From Paulownia fortunei (lineage: Eukaryota; Streptophyta; Magnoliopsida; Lamiales; Paulowniaceae), in assembly GCA_019321725.1 (NCBI GenBank), contig CM033109.1, forward strand, positions 18,135,993 through 18,199,992: a stretch of DNA of 64,000 nt. The letters are read 5' to 3'. The notes below the pieces were generated by a model. It made no database searches. It was not told the DNA's origin and saw only the letters and a list, made by a program, of their open reading frames with translations. Below are positions 45,157 through 56,232 of the stretch, in pieces. Every line of letters starts with the position of its first letter. Within the stretch, counting starts at the first letter, position 1. The translations under genes were made by a program, and so were the position numbers.

Positions 45157-45565
45157 ACCATGAAAATTTGAAAATAGTGATTATGAGTACCATATTTCCA
45201 TACTTAATACCTCCAAGAATATCTTTGATGTATTTATTATGATTCTCCCTTTTTCTCTTCAATAAACCTATTTTGTAGTGTAGTTCTCATTCCTAATACT
45301 TTTAGTTTCCAGTATGTATTTAAACTAGTACACATAAAACATAAATATTGAATTGCACACTCTTAGGAATAATGCATCTAATTTAGAGATGAAAAGATCC
45401 TAACATTTTAAAAGTTATTCACAAATTTATAAGATGGACACAATCTATTTTTCAAGAAATTTCATAACTTAACATAGTATAGTCAACAGTTGCAATATGT
45501 AGAACATACTGTTCCTAATTTTTAGCTGATTACCTTGCTGATGTAGCTAAGTTCGGAACTTAGTA
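45157..45565. other. Unassigned spacer
   Basis: AT-rich sequence between copia-M and the solo LTR. Words such as ATGTATTTATTATGATTCTC and CCTATTTTGTAGTGTAG hint at an older copia integrase/linker text on one strand, but I could not support it. Confidence 0.3.
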
Positions 45566-45570
45566 CAAGC

Positions 45571-48560
45571 TGTAATAGTCATGCCTCACACTACTCACTT
45601 GACCAATATAATTCATGTATTACGTGCTAATTTTATATGCTACTTGCATTTCTATTGACATTGCATAATTTATTTTATTTTATATGACATTCTTGAATAT
45701 TAAACTTAATTTTGAAACTCTTGCACGATATTAGTTATTGAATTTTCTAATATAAGTAGTTGATTTTATATTGAAACAAGAAGAAAATGAGGTTGATTAA
45801 TATTAGATATAGATGGGATATATAGATTGTAATTTTGAAAGTGTTAAAAGTGTTACTAGTAAGCTTATGGAGTTTGATTCGATTTCATCTAGGTATTTCA
45901 AAAGTATATATGGGTAAATTGAATATTTGGGACATTGGACAGAAGATACTATGATTGAAAGGTGATATTACAATATTCATTTATGTATAAGATTATATAA
46001 TTTTTAATATGGACAATTATTCAAGAATCGTGTGACAATTGGGTAAGAAATTAAATGAACGGATAGGAAATTAACCTATAAATTACCTATGGGATCTTAT
46101 GGAAATTAAAATAGGAGGCAATAAAATTAATGTATAGTAAGATACATCTAATCTAGGCTTGAAAGATGGGTGAAAGGTTAGATTTATACCATAACTTGAC
46201 ACCTCATGCTTGCTACCAAGCTTAAGCAAGCACCTCAAGTGCCATCTCAAGCTTTTCTTCACCCTTAAGCCACGACCAGGCCCTTATTTCAGTCATTTTC
46301 AACTTCCAAACACACATCTTAAGGTTTTCAAGTGCTTCAAATTGATTCCAAATTGAAATAAAAGCAAGAAAAGTAAAGGAGAAGTGATTACCATCAAATT
46401 TAACCTTAAAATCTGCATAGGTGACACTTACCTATGATTTTGCTTTTGGTTTTCAAATTATTCTGAAAGGTTTTATTGTGTATTAAGATGTCATTATCTC
46501 TTATAAAAGTGTTAGAAAGTTTTTAGTTAGACTTTGGTGCACAAAAGAAAAGGATTTTGATGACAAACACTTAATAGAAAATACTTATGGCAGAAACTGT
46601 TACCTTACTGTTTTCTTGTGTTTTAGGCTTCAAAAGTGTATGGTATATTGAATAAAACCTATAAATATGATGCTATACATGTTCATATAGGATTTAAGAG
46701 TATTGGAATAAATTTTCATTCGTTAGAAATTGAAATAGGGCATGATATTGAAGAGATGCTCAAAAACTATCACCATCGAATTTCAGATTATGTCCTGAGT
46801 GAAGGGGATTGGTTTTGAAGCATTAAATCCATTAGTTTTGGAACGACTATAACCTAGTTGTCTCTGTGTATATGTTTTCTATGTGTGGTAAAAATTTGGG
46901 ATTTATTAAATATACGTAAGGGTGCCAAAACCATTAATGTCATAAAGTGCGTAAAACTGTCATGGTAGGAAAAATCTATTTCAGTATGCTGTGAACGGAG
47001 CTGAACTTGGGAAGCTATATCCATGAGTTTTTGCCATTGTATAATATGGTTATATTTTTTGTATGTTATATAAGTGTGATAAAAATTGGGGAGTGAATGA
47101 ATATGTCTGTTGGGGTCAAAATCATCATGGAAATTAATGTGATAACAAAAAAAATATAAAATTGTGAATCTGTCTCATTTAGTTCATTAACATGTATCAA
47201 CATAGATGTGGTGCATTTGATCCCTTACATTTAGGGGGATGTTATGAGAGTTATAATACATCAATTACATGAGGTTATTATATATTTAAGATGTGGAACA
47301 AAGGTGTGTAGAAGGCTGTATTCGGCTATAGTTTCTAAGTGGTAAGGTTGTTTAGTTAAATTAAGGTTCAAGATCTTTATACTACATTAGGTATAATGAA
47401 CTTGTTAATTGAGGATGGTGATTGATATCTTGTATTTTTATAGATTATTTTACATCTAGGGTTGGGGAGTAATACTTAAGAAATCTAGAAGTAACACACA
47501 ACCGATCAAAGATAAGTAAAGATTCATTTGCAACTACAATGCATAGACATAGTAAATGTGTGATTTATATGTAATACCACAGATCATATGTGCATAGCAG
47601 AGGGCACACATTACTGTCATTCATGTCCATTGAGCATACATACATGGGCATTGGCATGTGCATGCATCATATATGAGTATTGTGATAAATCTTGCATTGC
47701 ACAACATGATTCTGAGAAAGAAAAATATTTTGCTGACCACTACTAGTGCACCGAAGCATGCATGGATTTGCATGTGTACTAGTATGCATGGATTTGCATA
47801 CTTATATCATTATTGGCTATTGGATTATGGTGGTGTGCAGAGCTCTTTTTCGGTGCATGGGATAGTAGCATTGGTCAGGGGTCTAAGAAAAAAATAATTT
47901 TGAGAGAAATGATTTGATGCATGGAATTGCATTGTGGGCATAATATTTTGAGATGCATGACTTGATATTGTAGATTATTCTTTGACATGCATAATCTTTA
48001 CTTGTTGTGCATTAGGTCATATAGTTTATGTAGGTGAGCCTGGTGATACTTGATGTCATAGACTTACTGGGCAAGTTGTTGTGGGTTTCTACAGGTTTTG
48101 AGAATTAATGTACATGGATGACGACCTATTGGGTTGTGTTGTGGGCATATTCTAGTTTTTACAATTATTATTATTGTGTAAATTGTTGTCTATATGTAAA
48201 AGGTTACAAAATGCAAAATGTCCTTACTTCTTATGAAAGTATAAGCTATTATTTTAAATTTTGAATCTATCGTATTATAACTTTAGGATGTGGTGTTCTA
48301 TATAACTCTTGAAATTTTATAGTAAATAAGTTTGAGAATAGCGTGACTGTGATGGGTGTTTTGTTTTTATATGAATGATGATTTTTCTATATATAGGGTT
48401 ATATGTGAGAAAATATTTTACAGTTTTCTCAAAGTGCTACATTTGACAAAAAAAATAATATATATATATATATACACACAAATGCACACATATGTGCTAC
48501 CTTGTCAAAATTATTGTTATATCAATATCTATATTTAGTGTTGGGGGAGGGGGTGTTACA
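45571..48560 (+). mobile_element. Solo chromoviral LTR, 2990 bp, target duplication CAAGC
   Basis: The element begins TGTAATAGTCATGCC and ends GGGGGTGTTACA, a TG..CA pair with short inverted repeat, and is flanked by CAAGC at 45566-45570 and 48561-48565. It aligns in reverse orientation along its whole length with 57751-60805 (for example the segments at 47740 and 46990 match 58640 and 59390). An AT microsatellite lies at 48455-48475. The frames within (46636, 47658, 48356) are LTR sequence. No internal retroelement genes are present, so it is a recombination product of two LTRs. Orientation is inferred from the chromoviral TTACTGGGC/TTAGCTCA phrase. Confidence 0.9.
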
Positions 48561-48565
48561 CAAGC

Positions 48566-48983
48566 TAATGTTAATGTACACCCAAGACATGTTAGGTTTG
48601 TTGGGTTCACCGCCAGCTAAAATTCTCCGATGCTTAAATCTGATCAAATTCTCAAATGATAAAGAACTAAATACCAAAAATATAAGTAGAAGATTAAATG
48701 TCATATTACTCATCTACTATTGTAGTGTGTTACTCATCTACTATAGTAGTGGGAGAATTTTTATAGGCGTTGATAACGACTGAGAACATCAGTATTAGAT
48801 ATATGGTGGCATCTCGACTGTCCTTTATTGGAGATGTGTAACATAATCTACTGTGGGTGATCGGGTTGACTCGAACTATGAGATCAGGTTGGATGACAAC
48901 CCTAATATAAATACGCGGAGTCCTATTGAGTAAATAAGATTAAGTACAAAGGGTGAAATGTTAAGATATGACCTTTATACATG
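48566..48983. other. Unassigned spacer
   Basis: This is the old host or repeat DNA into which the solo LTR and copia-P were inserted. A short repeat (TTACTCATCTACTAT twice, near 48705 and 48729) is the only feature seen. The frames at 48502-48783 are not convincing. Confidence 0.4.
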
Positions 48984-48988
48984 ATTAC

Positions 48989-51105
48989 TATTAGAGTAGT
49001 GTCTGATGCACCAATTAGATTGGCCGTCTATTACTCTTATATATTGTAAATGATCTTTTTTGAAACATATTAATCGAAAGGTACCTTCTTTATATTATGC
49101 TTTGCATTTATTTTCTTTTACATTAGATAAAGTCCATAGATCAAATTTAGTTATGGGACATGATCGCACATATGATGGCAATCATGAAACATGCCTATAT
49201 GGCACTGGTCGTAAACTAGTTTCGGATCGAGGGCTTTTTGAGACGGGACATCAAATATCCCAATAAGATCTAAACATATGATGTATACTTGACTGAGAAG
49301 AATGTCTCATTCCATAGGCATCGACGTAGCGATGTTATTATGTGTATGCGGGTACTTGTTAGAGAACAAGTATATTGAACAGGCCTGCTAGAGATTCTTA
49401 ATTAGAGACGTCATTAGTCGAAATAAGAATTTTTATATTACGGTAGTACATGATTAGTCCTCAGATTTGAGGCAACATAGTAGCCTTATGTACGCCCTGC
49501 CTCATTTTGATATGTCTTCTGATTGCATGACAATCACAAAAGGGTTATGAAGGTTAATGAGTGGACAACATAGAATCTGTCACTTGTTTAGAATAAGTGA
49601 ATCTCCTATGTTTTCATAATTCATGATTCTAAGATAATAGCCCAAGTAGGATGAAAACACATTCATCATGAGTCATTGGAACTTGAAATTAGATTATATT
49701 TTTGAGTTATTTAGGGTTTCAATTTATAATCCACTCTCTAGACTCATGACAGAAGGACCTTACATGTATGATACTCGTAACTGAAATAGGTTCGCTGACT
49801 ATTTCACTTGAGACTAGAAACTATGATACACTTGCTAGGTGTTTTCCATGGTTTGTGAGGTTTTTAAAATTAATGAGTTAATTTTAGATTAATTAATCAG
49901 AATAAAAGATATTCACAAGTTGCAAATATTGCAAACCCACTGCTAATTTAGTTATGAACCTAAAGGGTCACACATAAATCGGAATGGAGCTTTTCTAATC
50001 TAGTAATTAATTAAAATAGTTGGATTCAATTAATTAATGAACATAATTAATTTGGGTGCTTAAATTAATTCAATCGGTTGAATTAGTTATTTAATTAAGT
50101 AATGAGATTATTTAATTGAACCTAACAAGATTAGAAAGCCCACTTGAAGTGATGTAATTAACTGATTGGATCAATTAATTGAATATAAGTAAATTAATTA
50201 ATTGGATTAATTAATGAACTTTGTAAAAGTCTAAGACCAAAATCAAAGTGACTTATTATTTGAGGCCCACTTGAATTATTGGAAGAGGAAATTTAAATAA
50301 GATAATACAATTATCTTATGAAGATATGGAAAGATACAAGATATCTATCTTGATTATATTGGAAGAGTCCAAGACAATCAAGAGGAGAGAGAGAGGGCAG
50401 ATTTTATGGCTTGTAGAAGTCGACCAAATTAGCCACATATATTCAAGAATGGGAGTTGATTGAGTTGGTTATTTTTGGATAGTTTGACTCTACCAAACAA
50501 CCAATTTTAATACATGGGAAATATGAGGAAAGGATGAAAATTTAGGCATAATTTTCATGCGCCCATATAACTTGAAGTGGCCAAAAATTTAAAGGAATTA
50601 ATTTATCCTAAATTTTGGCCACTACATAAAAAATAAGAGAAAAATTATTTTCTCACTTCACTCTTCTTTCTCTCCCAACAACCTCTTCTAACATAATCAA
50701 AGTGTCTTATTTGATTATGTACGTATTGAATTCTTAACTTCACAAATTGGATTAGGAATTAACACTCACAAAAGCACTTCAAACTAGATTAGAAAGAAAT
50801 TAAAATGACTAGCGGGGTTTTAATTCTGTGTTTTTGTCAAAATTTGTGGACTTTCTTTGGAGGGGAGATCATTGTATCCTTTGTGAACTATTTCATTAAG
50901 TGATCCATAACAATTGGTTGCTACACACCCTACATCAACCGGAGCACACAAAAGGTAAAATTTGAAACTTTATTTACATTATTTTTGTAAAACAATAAAA
51001 AACATGCGATCGTTAGAATTGCTACAAACTCAAGGTGATGCAATAATTATTATTGCATGTTTTTATTTTAAATTAATTTTTAAATTGGATTGTGCACACC
51101 CTACA
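48989..51105 (+). repeat. Copia-P 5' LTR
   Basis: It starts TATTAGAGTAGTGTCTGATG and runs to the CACACCCTACA segment. The last 20 or so bases of the LTR and most of the primer site are deleted, since the sequence jumps to CAGAGC (51107-51112), the end of TGGTATCAGAGC. The frames at 49060-49266 and 50962-51282 are LTR sequence. Confidence 0.88.
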
Positions 51106-52690
51106 GCAGAGCATGGTTTCGTATTTTTGATATGTTATTTTTGGATTTGTTTTTGTATTTATTTGATAAATACGGATTGTTGTTGTGTATATAATATTGA
51201 GCATGTTTGATTTTTGCAAAATTGTGATTTTAAATGTTAAAATCGCAACACGATGAGCATACCACCACCACTGCCGAACCACCGTCGTCGTTGTTCGCTA
51301 AGGGTAGGAGCACTGTCAGCTGAATGTGCACATGGGCTACCTCCCATGTGCGTTGTTTGTAGGCAGAGGTGCTGCACGTGGGCAAGAAGCCTTGCATGCA
51401 AGCGTTGGGTGCTTGGCACTCGATGGGTTGATGTCATGTTGGGCAATGTGTTAAAATATGGTTTTGCAAAATTTTTTGATTTTTGGGATTTTTAAATTAA
51501 TTGTTAATTTTTAAAATTTATGAAAAATTATTTTTCTTGAAAATAAAAAAAAATTGTTCAAGTCTTTTTAAGATTGGTAAATTTATATGCTTTAAATTCA
51601 TGTGATGTAATTTTAAGCATGTATGGGTCATAGGGCATTTTGACCAATATGATTGGAATTTAATGCTTTGAATTTTAAAATAGGGTCTGTGAACCTTTTA
51701 TTCACTCTTGTGATGTATTTTATTTTCTATAATGAGAGTAAACATTCGGGGTAAGGTGTTTTTTTTTTGGTTTTTGATGGACAAAGAAGAGAACCATGGA
51801 GGAGGCTCTTAATACAAGATCTATGTATGCATGGGATACAAACATGTAAAAGTATAGGCTCTTACCATTTTATTACCCTTAGATTGACCTAGACCCATTT
51901 TTAACTCAAATGGGTCGCATAGGTTGGCTTACGGTCATCCCAAGTTTATGTATGTATTAGATGAACACGAAGGATTTATTTAATGCTTTCATAAGACATG
52001 TTTGTGCTCATTTGAAAAATATACACATTAAATAAACAAACTAAATTGAATATGATGAGGTATTGGCAAAATGAACCCTACTTGAGTTTTTTTTTGAAAT
52101 CAAGTTAAGAATTTTTCAAAACAAATTCGATTTCAAGCACATATGGACAAAGTTGGGTTGGACCTAATAATACATGGCTACCATCAAAAGTAGATAACAT
52201 GATGATGCTACCTCATTTAGTCATTGGCAATGAGTCGTGGGATGACTTTATGATGGAAAGCTGAGATCTCTACTAAGCATAGAGATGCCCATAGGATGGA
52301 CTCGTCTCTACTTTGGCCATGAGTTATGGAACATTTTGATTCTTCATCTACATGGAGGTTTGATGGGTCTTGCTTGACATTTAGTACGATATGAGATCAT
52401 AAAATTGGGGTACATGGGAAGAAGTGAGGTAAAATATTTTGGGATTGTATAAAGATACAATCATTAAAAATTAACCACCTTTTAATATATTTTATGGGCT
52501 TATAAAATTAGGGCATACGACATATTGATCGGGCCTCAAGCCTACTAGAAAATATGATTTCCCGAATTGCCATTAGGGTTGATAGAATTAGAATAAAATA
52601 GTGAGAGACACTTGTAATTTAAAAATCTTATTATAAATGAATATAATTTTGAAAGAAAGCTCATTTTCTGTCTCGCTCAGGATATTTGAT
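51106..52690 (+). other. Copia-P primer-site stub and leader
   Basis: After the CAGAGC stub the leader matches copia-M (41302-42855) in reverse: GTTTCG after the primer, a GC-richer patch (51240-51450), the ATGAGTCGTGGGATGA segment near 52230 and GGGCCTCAAGCC near 52530. It ends around 52690, just short of where gag should start. The paired frames at 51237-51495 come from the GC-richer patch. Confidence 0.7.
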
Positions 52691-53110
52691 TATCAATTTT
52701 AAATCCACTACTATTCTAAACATCAATAAATGCCACTAAGTTCCAATTTATCAAGATTGCTCTTGAAATTTGAGAATAGTTCTTGAATTTAAGAGGTTAA
52801 GAAATGTGCAAAAGAGAGTTTCTATAATAATTGTAGAAACAACTCTCATAAAAGGTTTGAAAGCATCTCCCATTACACATTCTACAAAAATTTATAGAGA
52901 ATCTTTTATAATTGTTAAGAAGGACCTCTTATGAAGAGTTATAGGAGATTCTAGTCAGCAAAGTTAGGGGATTAATCCAAATAAGATAGGTTCATACTAC
53001 TACTGCGGGAAACTAGGCATTGAAAGAGGAATGCAAGTATTAACTTGCTTAATAATTTAGAAAAATGTTCTAAATAGAGTTTTGAATTAGAAAAGGTTCT
53101 ATTTCAAACT
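52691..53110 (+). pseudogene. Copia-P gag remnant (zinc knuckle only)
   Basis: The capsid part of gag is not recognisable. At about 52995-53030 the plus strand reads YYCGKLGIERGM, what is left of C-x-x-C-GK-x-GH-x-x-x-x-C. The sequence 52691-52950 contains two related AT-rich segments (AACTCTCATAAAAGG and CCTCTTATGAAGAGTT) of unknown origin. Confidence 0.5.
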
Positions 53111-53137
53111 TATATTTTGTTGAAGTCAATAGTCGAC

Positions 53138-53317
53138 ATTGAAAAATTTTCTTAGGTATTAGATACTGGATATTGATTCTATCTTTGCAAAATAATTGCA
53201 AGGGATGACAAGAAGAATACCATCAGCATTGACAATTTTTCTTGGGTATAGGATACCGGATATGATCTTATCTTTGAAAAGAGTTGCAAAATAACATGAA
53301 AAATGAGACTAAGAGGA
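53138..53317 (+). pseudogene. Copia-P protease active site, duplicated
   Basis: VLDTGYGFYLCK (first copy) and WV-stop-DTGYDLIF (second copy) are the D-T-G protease loop repeated. A 90-bp unit starting ATTGAAAAATTTTCTTAGG at 53138 recurs at 53228 as ATTGACAATTTTTCTTGGG. The period is exactly 30 codons, so the duplication keeps frame. The rest of the protease is poorly preserved. Confidence 0.75.
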
Positions 53318-54560
53318 CGATCCTTTGGCTTGGGGTAAAGAAAATGTTGCTTCATTACCTAAAGAAATAATTCACCTAACTCTAAATAGAATCGGAGTAG
53401 TTTTAATTATTTACCTTAGTACTAAACAACATTAAGAATGGAATTTATGTTAGATAGGGAAAGTTTGATTAAAAGATCAAAGGATGGAAATGTTCCATGG
53501 TTTTTATGTTAGTACATTGACAAATAATTTATACAACTGCAAATTCCATGCTACATATTCAACAAGATAAAAGAAAATTAGATAATCATAGTTCTAAGTT
53601 CTTATAGCATGATAAATTAGGTCACATCTCTAAGAAGAGAATCCATAAGTTGGCCCAATTGTTCAATCTTGAGAATGAGCAAGGAATGCCAACATGTGAA
53701 TCATGTCTTAAAGGAAAGATGACTAAAACTCCATTTGCTGGACAAGTAGAATGACCCAAAGATCTATTGGATTTGATCCATATAAATGTATGCGGGCCAC
53801 TAAGTGTTAGTGCTTAAGGGAACTATCATTCCTTCATAAACTTTACCGACTATTATTCTGGGTATGGTTATGTGTACATAATGAGTAACAAATCTGAAGC
53901 CTTTGAAAAGTTCAAGGAATTCAGATGTGAAGTGGAGAAACAGACTGGGCTAAATATTAAAGCTCTTTGATTAGATCGAGGAGGTGAATACCTGAGCATA
54001 AGGTTTAATGATTATCTAAATGAGAATATGATTCTCTCAGTGGACTCCTCCAACTACTCCTCAACGTAACGACATTAAGGAGTGTAGGAATCAAACTTTG
54101 TTAGGCATAGTTTGATCGATGATGAGTTTTATTGGACTTTCTCTTTCATTCTGGGGCTATACCTTAGAAACGGCGACATATCTATTGAATAGAGTGGCAA
54201 CAAAATTGGTGCCCAAAACACCATATGAGATATGATGTGGGAAACCACCCTCCTACAAATACCTTAGGATATGGGGGTGTGCTGCTTACTTGAAATAGCA
54301 AGTGGGAGATGAATTGGATATGAGATCTAATTTGTGCAAGTTTGTGGGGTACCCAAAAGAATCTATTAGATACTACTTTTACGACTCCTCAAAACAAAGG
54401 GTGTTTGTTTCGAGAAATGCTATCTTCTTACAGGAGAAATTTCTATTGGATAGAAATGGTAAAGTCGTGGAACTTGAAGAAGTTTAAGAACTGCAAGATG
54501 TCCCAAACAGATTCAGTAATGGACCAACCAGCTAAGGCTGGTCCTTTTAGCACACAACCT
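53318..54560 (+). pseudogene. Copia-P pre-integrase and integrase relic
   Basis: MFHGFYVSTL and the Y-D-K-L-G-H-I-S-type text (53480-53650) form the pre-integrase part. CESCLKGKMTKTPFAGQ, DLIHINVCGPLSV, FINFTDYYSGYGYVYIM and EAFEKFKEFRCEVE give the core to about 53940. GGEYLS follows, but the third catalytic E region (54040-54110) is scrambled. The frame at 54302-54487 (NLCKFVGYPKESIRYYFYD, RVFVSRNAIFL) is the C-terminal GYP-x-x-Y block. Stops and a deletion before SVDSSNYSS break it. Confidence 0.85.
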
Positions 54561-55664
54561 CCTAGAAAATCCGAAAGAATCTCAAAGCCACCTGAGAGGT
54601 ATGATTTTTTGTTAGAGAAGAACGAAGAGGATCTCTCCTTAGATAGTAATCTAAGGACTTATGGAAAGATGATGTTATACATTATTTTGGAAAGTTGGCA
54701 AGATGCCATTCAATCTGAGATGGACTCAATGTACTCCACGAGGTATGGATCTTGGTGGACCCACCACAGGAAATAGCTCCTATTGGCTGCAAATGGGTCT
54801 ACAAGCGAAAACTTGAAGTAAATAGAGAGGTGGTGACCTACAAAGAAGGAATGGTTGCAAAAGGTTATACTTAGAAGCAATGAATTAATTATGAGGAAAA
54901 CTTTTTGCTAGTAGAGATGCTTAAATCCATCTGAATACTACTTGCTATATCAATATATTATAACTATGAAATACAACAAATGGATATGAAGACTATCTTT
55001 CTTAATAAGAACATTAAGAAATAGATCCATATAAGGCAACTTGAGGGCTTTATATCCACATGGAGCGAGAAAAAGGTTTGCAAACTCCAAATATCAATTT
55101 TTAGACTCAAGTAGGCTTCCCAAAGCTAGAACATTCAATTTGATGAGACAATCAAAATGTTAGTTTCCATAAAAACTAAAATGAACCTTGTGTCTACAAG
55201 AAGGTTGGATTCTAGTTATATTTTTTGTGTTGTATGTTGACGACATTCTACTCATTGGGAATGATGTAGGGATGTTGTAGTCAACTAAGACTTGGTTGTC
55301 TAACCAATTCTCCATTAAGGATTTGGGAGATGCATCATTCATACTAGGTATAAAGATGTATAGAGATAGTTATAGAAGGATGATCGATTTTTCTAAATCC
55401 ACAAACATAGATAAGATGCTAAAAATGTTTAGCATGGATGAATCCAAGAGGGGATATCTGCCTATGAGTTATGGCATTTCTCTCTCGAAGTGTATATTAC
55501 CTAAGACTCTCGAGGAGAGAGAAATGATATCTCGTATACCTTATTTATCTACTATTGGAAGCATAATATATGGGATGCTATGGACGAGGTTTGATGTTGC
55601 ACATGCTCTGAGTGTCATGAGCAGATATCAGTCCTTCTGGGTAAGGAGCACTGGAAGACTATGA
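54561..55664 (+). pseudogene. Copia-P reverse transcriptase relic
   Basis: The lead-in reads ISKPPERYDFLLEKNEEDL. It is followed by CKWVYKRKLE, VVTYKEGMVAKGYT and MDMKTIFLN. Later come LLIGNDVGMLQ and a long clean stretch 55296-55664 with SIKDLGDASFILGIKMYRD, YLSTIGSIIYGMLWTRFDVA and ALSVMSRYQS. The catalytic Y-V-D-D region near 55235 reads YVDDI only after a frame change (VVC-DDILLIGN), so both aspartates are still encoded. Several stops make it non-functional. Confidence 0.88.
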
Positions 55665-56218
55665 AGATGATCCTTAAGTACTTGAATATGACTAAGTATA
55701 TCTTTCTTGTATACGATGCTGGAGAGCTGAAACTAGAAGGTTACACTGATTCTAGTTTTCAGTCAGATATAGATGACTCAAAGTTAATATCAGGATTCAT
55801 GTTCACCTTAAATAGAAGTCCAGTCAGCTGGAAGAGTTCCAAGCAAGAAATGACCGCGACCGCCACCATTGAGGCTGAATATATTACTGCATGTGATGCA
55901 ACAAAAGAAGCTATTTGGATAAAGAACTTTATCCAAGGGTCTGATGTAACTCAATCCATTGTTGATCTATTATTGATATACTATGATAAGAATGGAGCTT
56001 ATGTGCAAGCAAAAGAGTTGAGATCTAATCAACCATCCAAGTATATCATAAGACGATACCACATGATCAGAGAGATCATTGGTAGAGGCGACGTCATCGT
56101 GGATAGAGTTATTTCAGCAGAAAATGTATCAAACCCACTGACTAAACCTTTAGGACAGAGAGTATTCAAGGGACATATTGAGAAGATGGGCCTGAGGTAC
56201 ATGGGCAATTGGTGCTAG
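55661..56218 (+). pseudogene. Copia-P RNase H, longest open piece
   Basis: A 185-residue frame free of stops reads LKYLNMTKYIFLVYDAGELK, GYTDSSFQSDIDDSKLISGF, SPVSWKSSKQEMTATATIEA and EYITACDATKEAIW. It ends RYHMIREIIGRGDVIVDRVI, SAENVSNPLTKPLGQRVF and EKMGLRYMGNWC. The D (YTDSSF), E (EAEY) and late D/H positions of copia RNase H are all there. It overlaps the previous frame by four bases, a sign of a single-base shift rather than a true gene border. It is the best preserved element gene in the window. Confidence 0.92.
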
Positions 56219-56220
56219 GA

Positions 56221-56232
56221 CAAGTGGAAGAT
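56221..56232 (+). other. Polypurine tract of copia-P
   Basis: CAAGTGGAAGAT lies directly before the 3' LTR, matching the AAGTGGGAGAT form at 23969. Confidence 0.75.

Noticed and set aside
46636..48783. Short plus- and minus-strand frames as host genes
   Set aside because: Almost all lie inside the solo LTR with perfect target duplication; those just outside it show no motif.
51237..51495. Overlapping frames on both strands in a GC-richer patch
   Set aside because: They lie in the untranslated leader of copia-P; there is no motif and both strands are open because of base composition.
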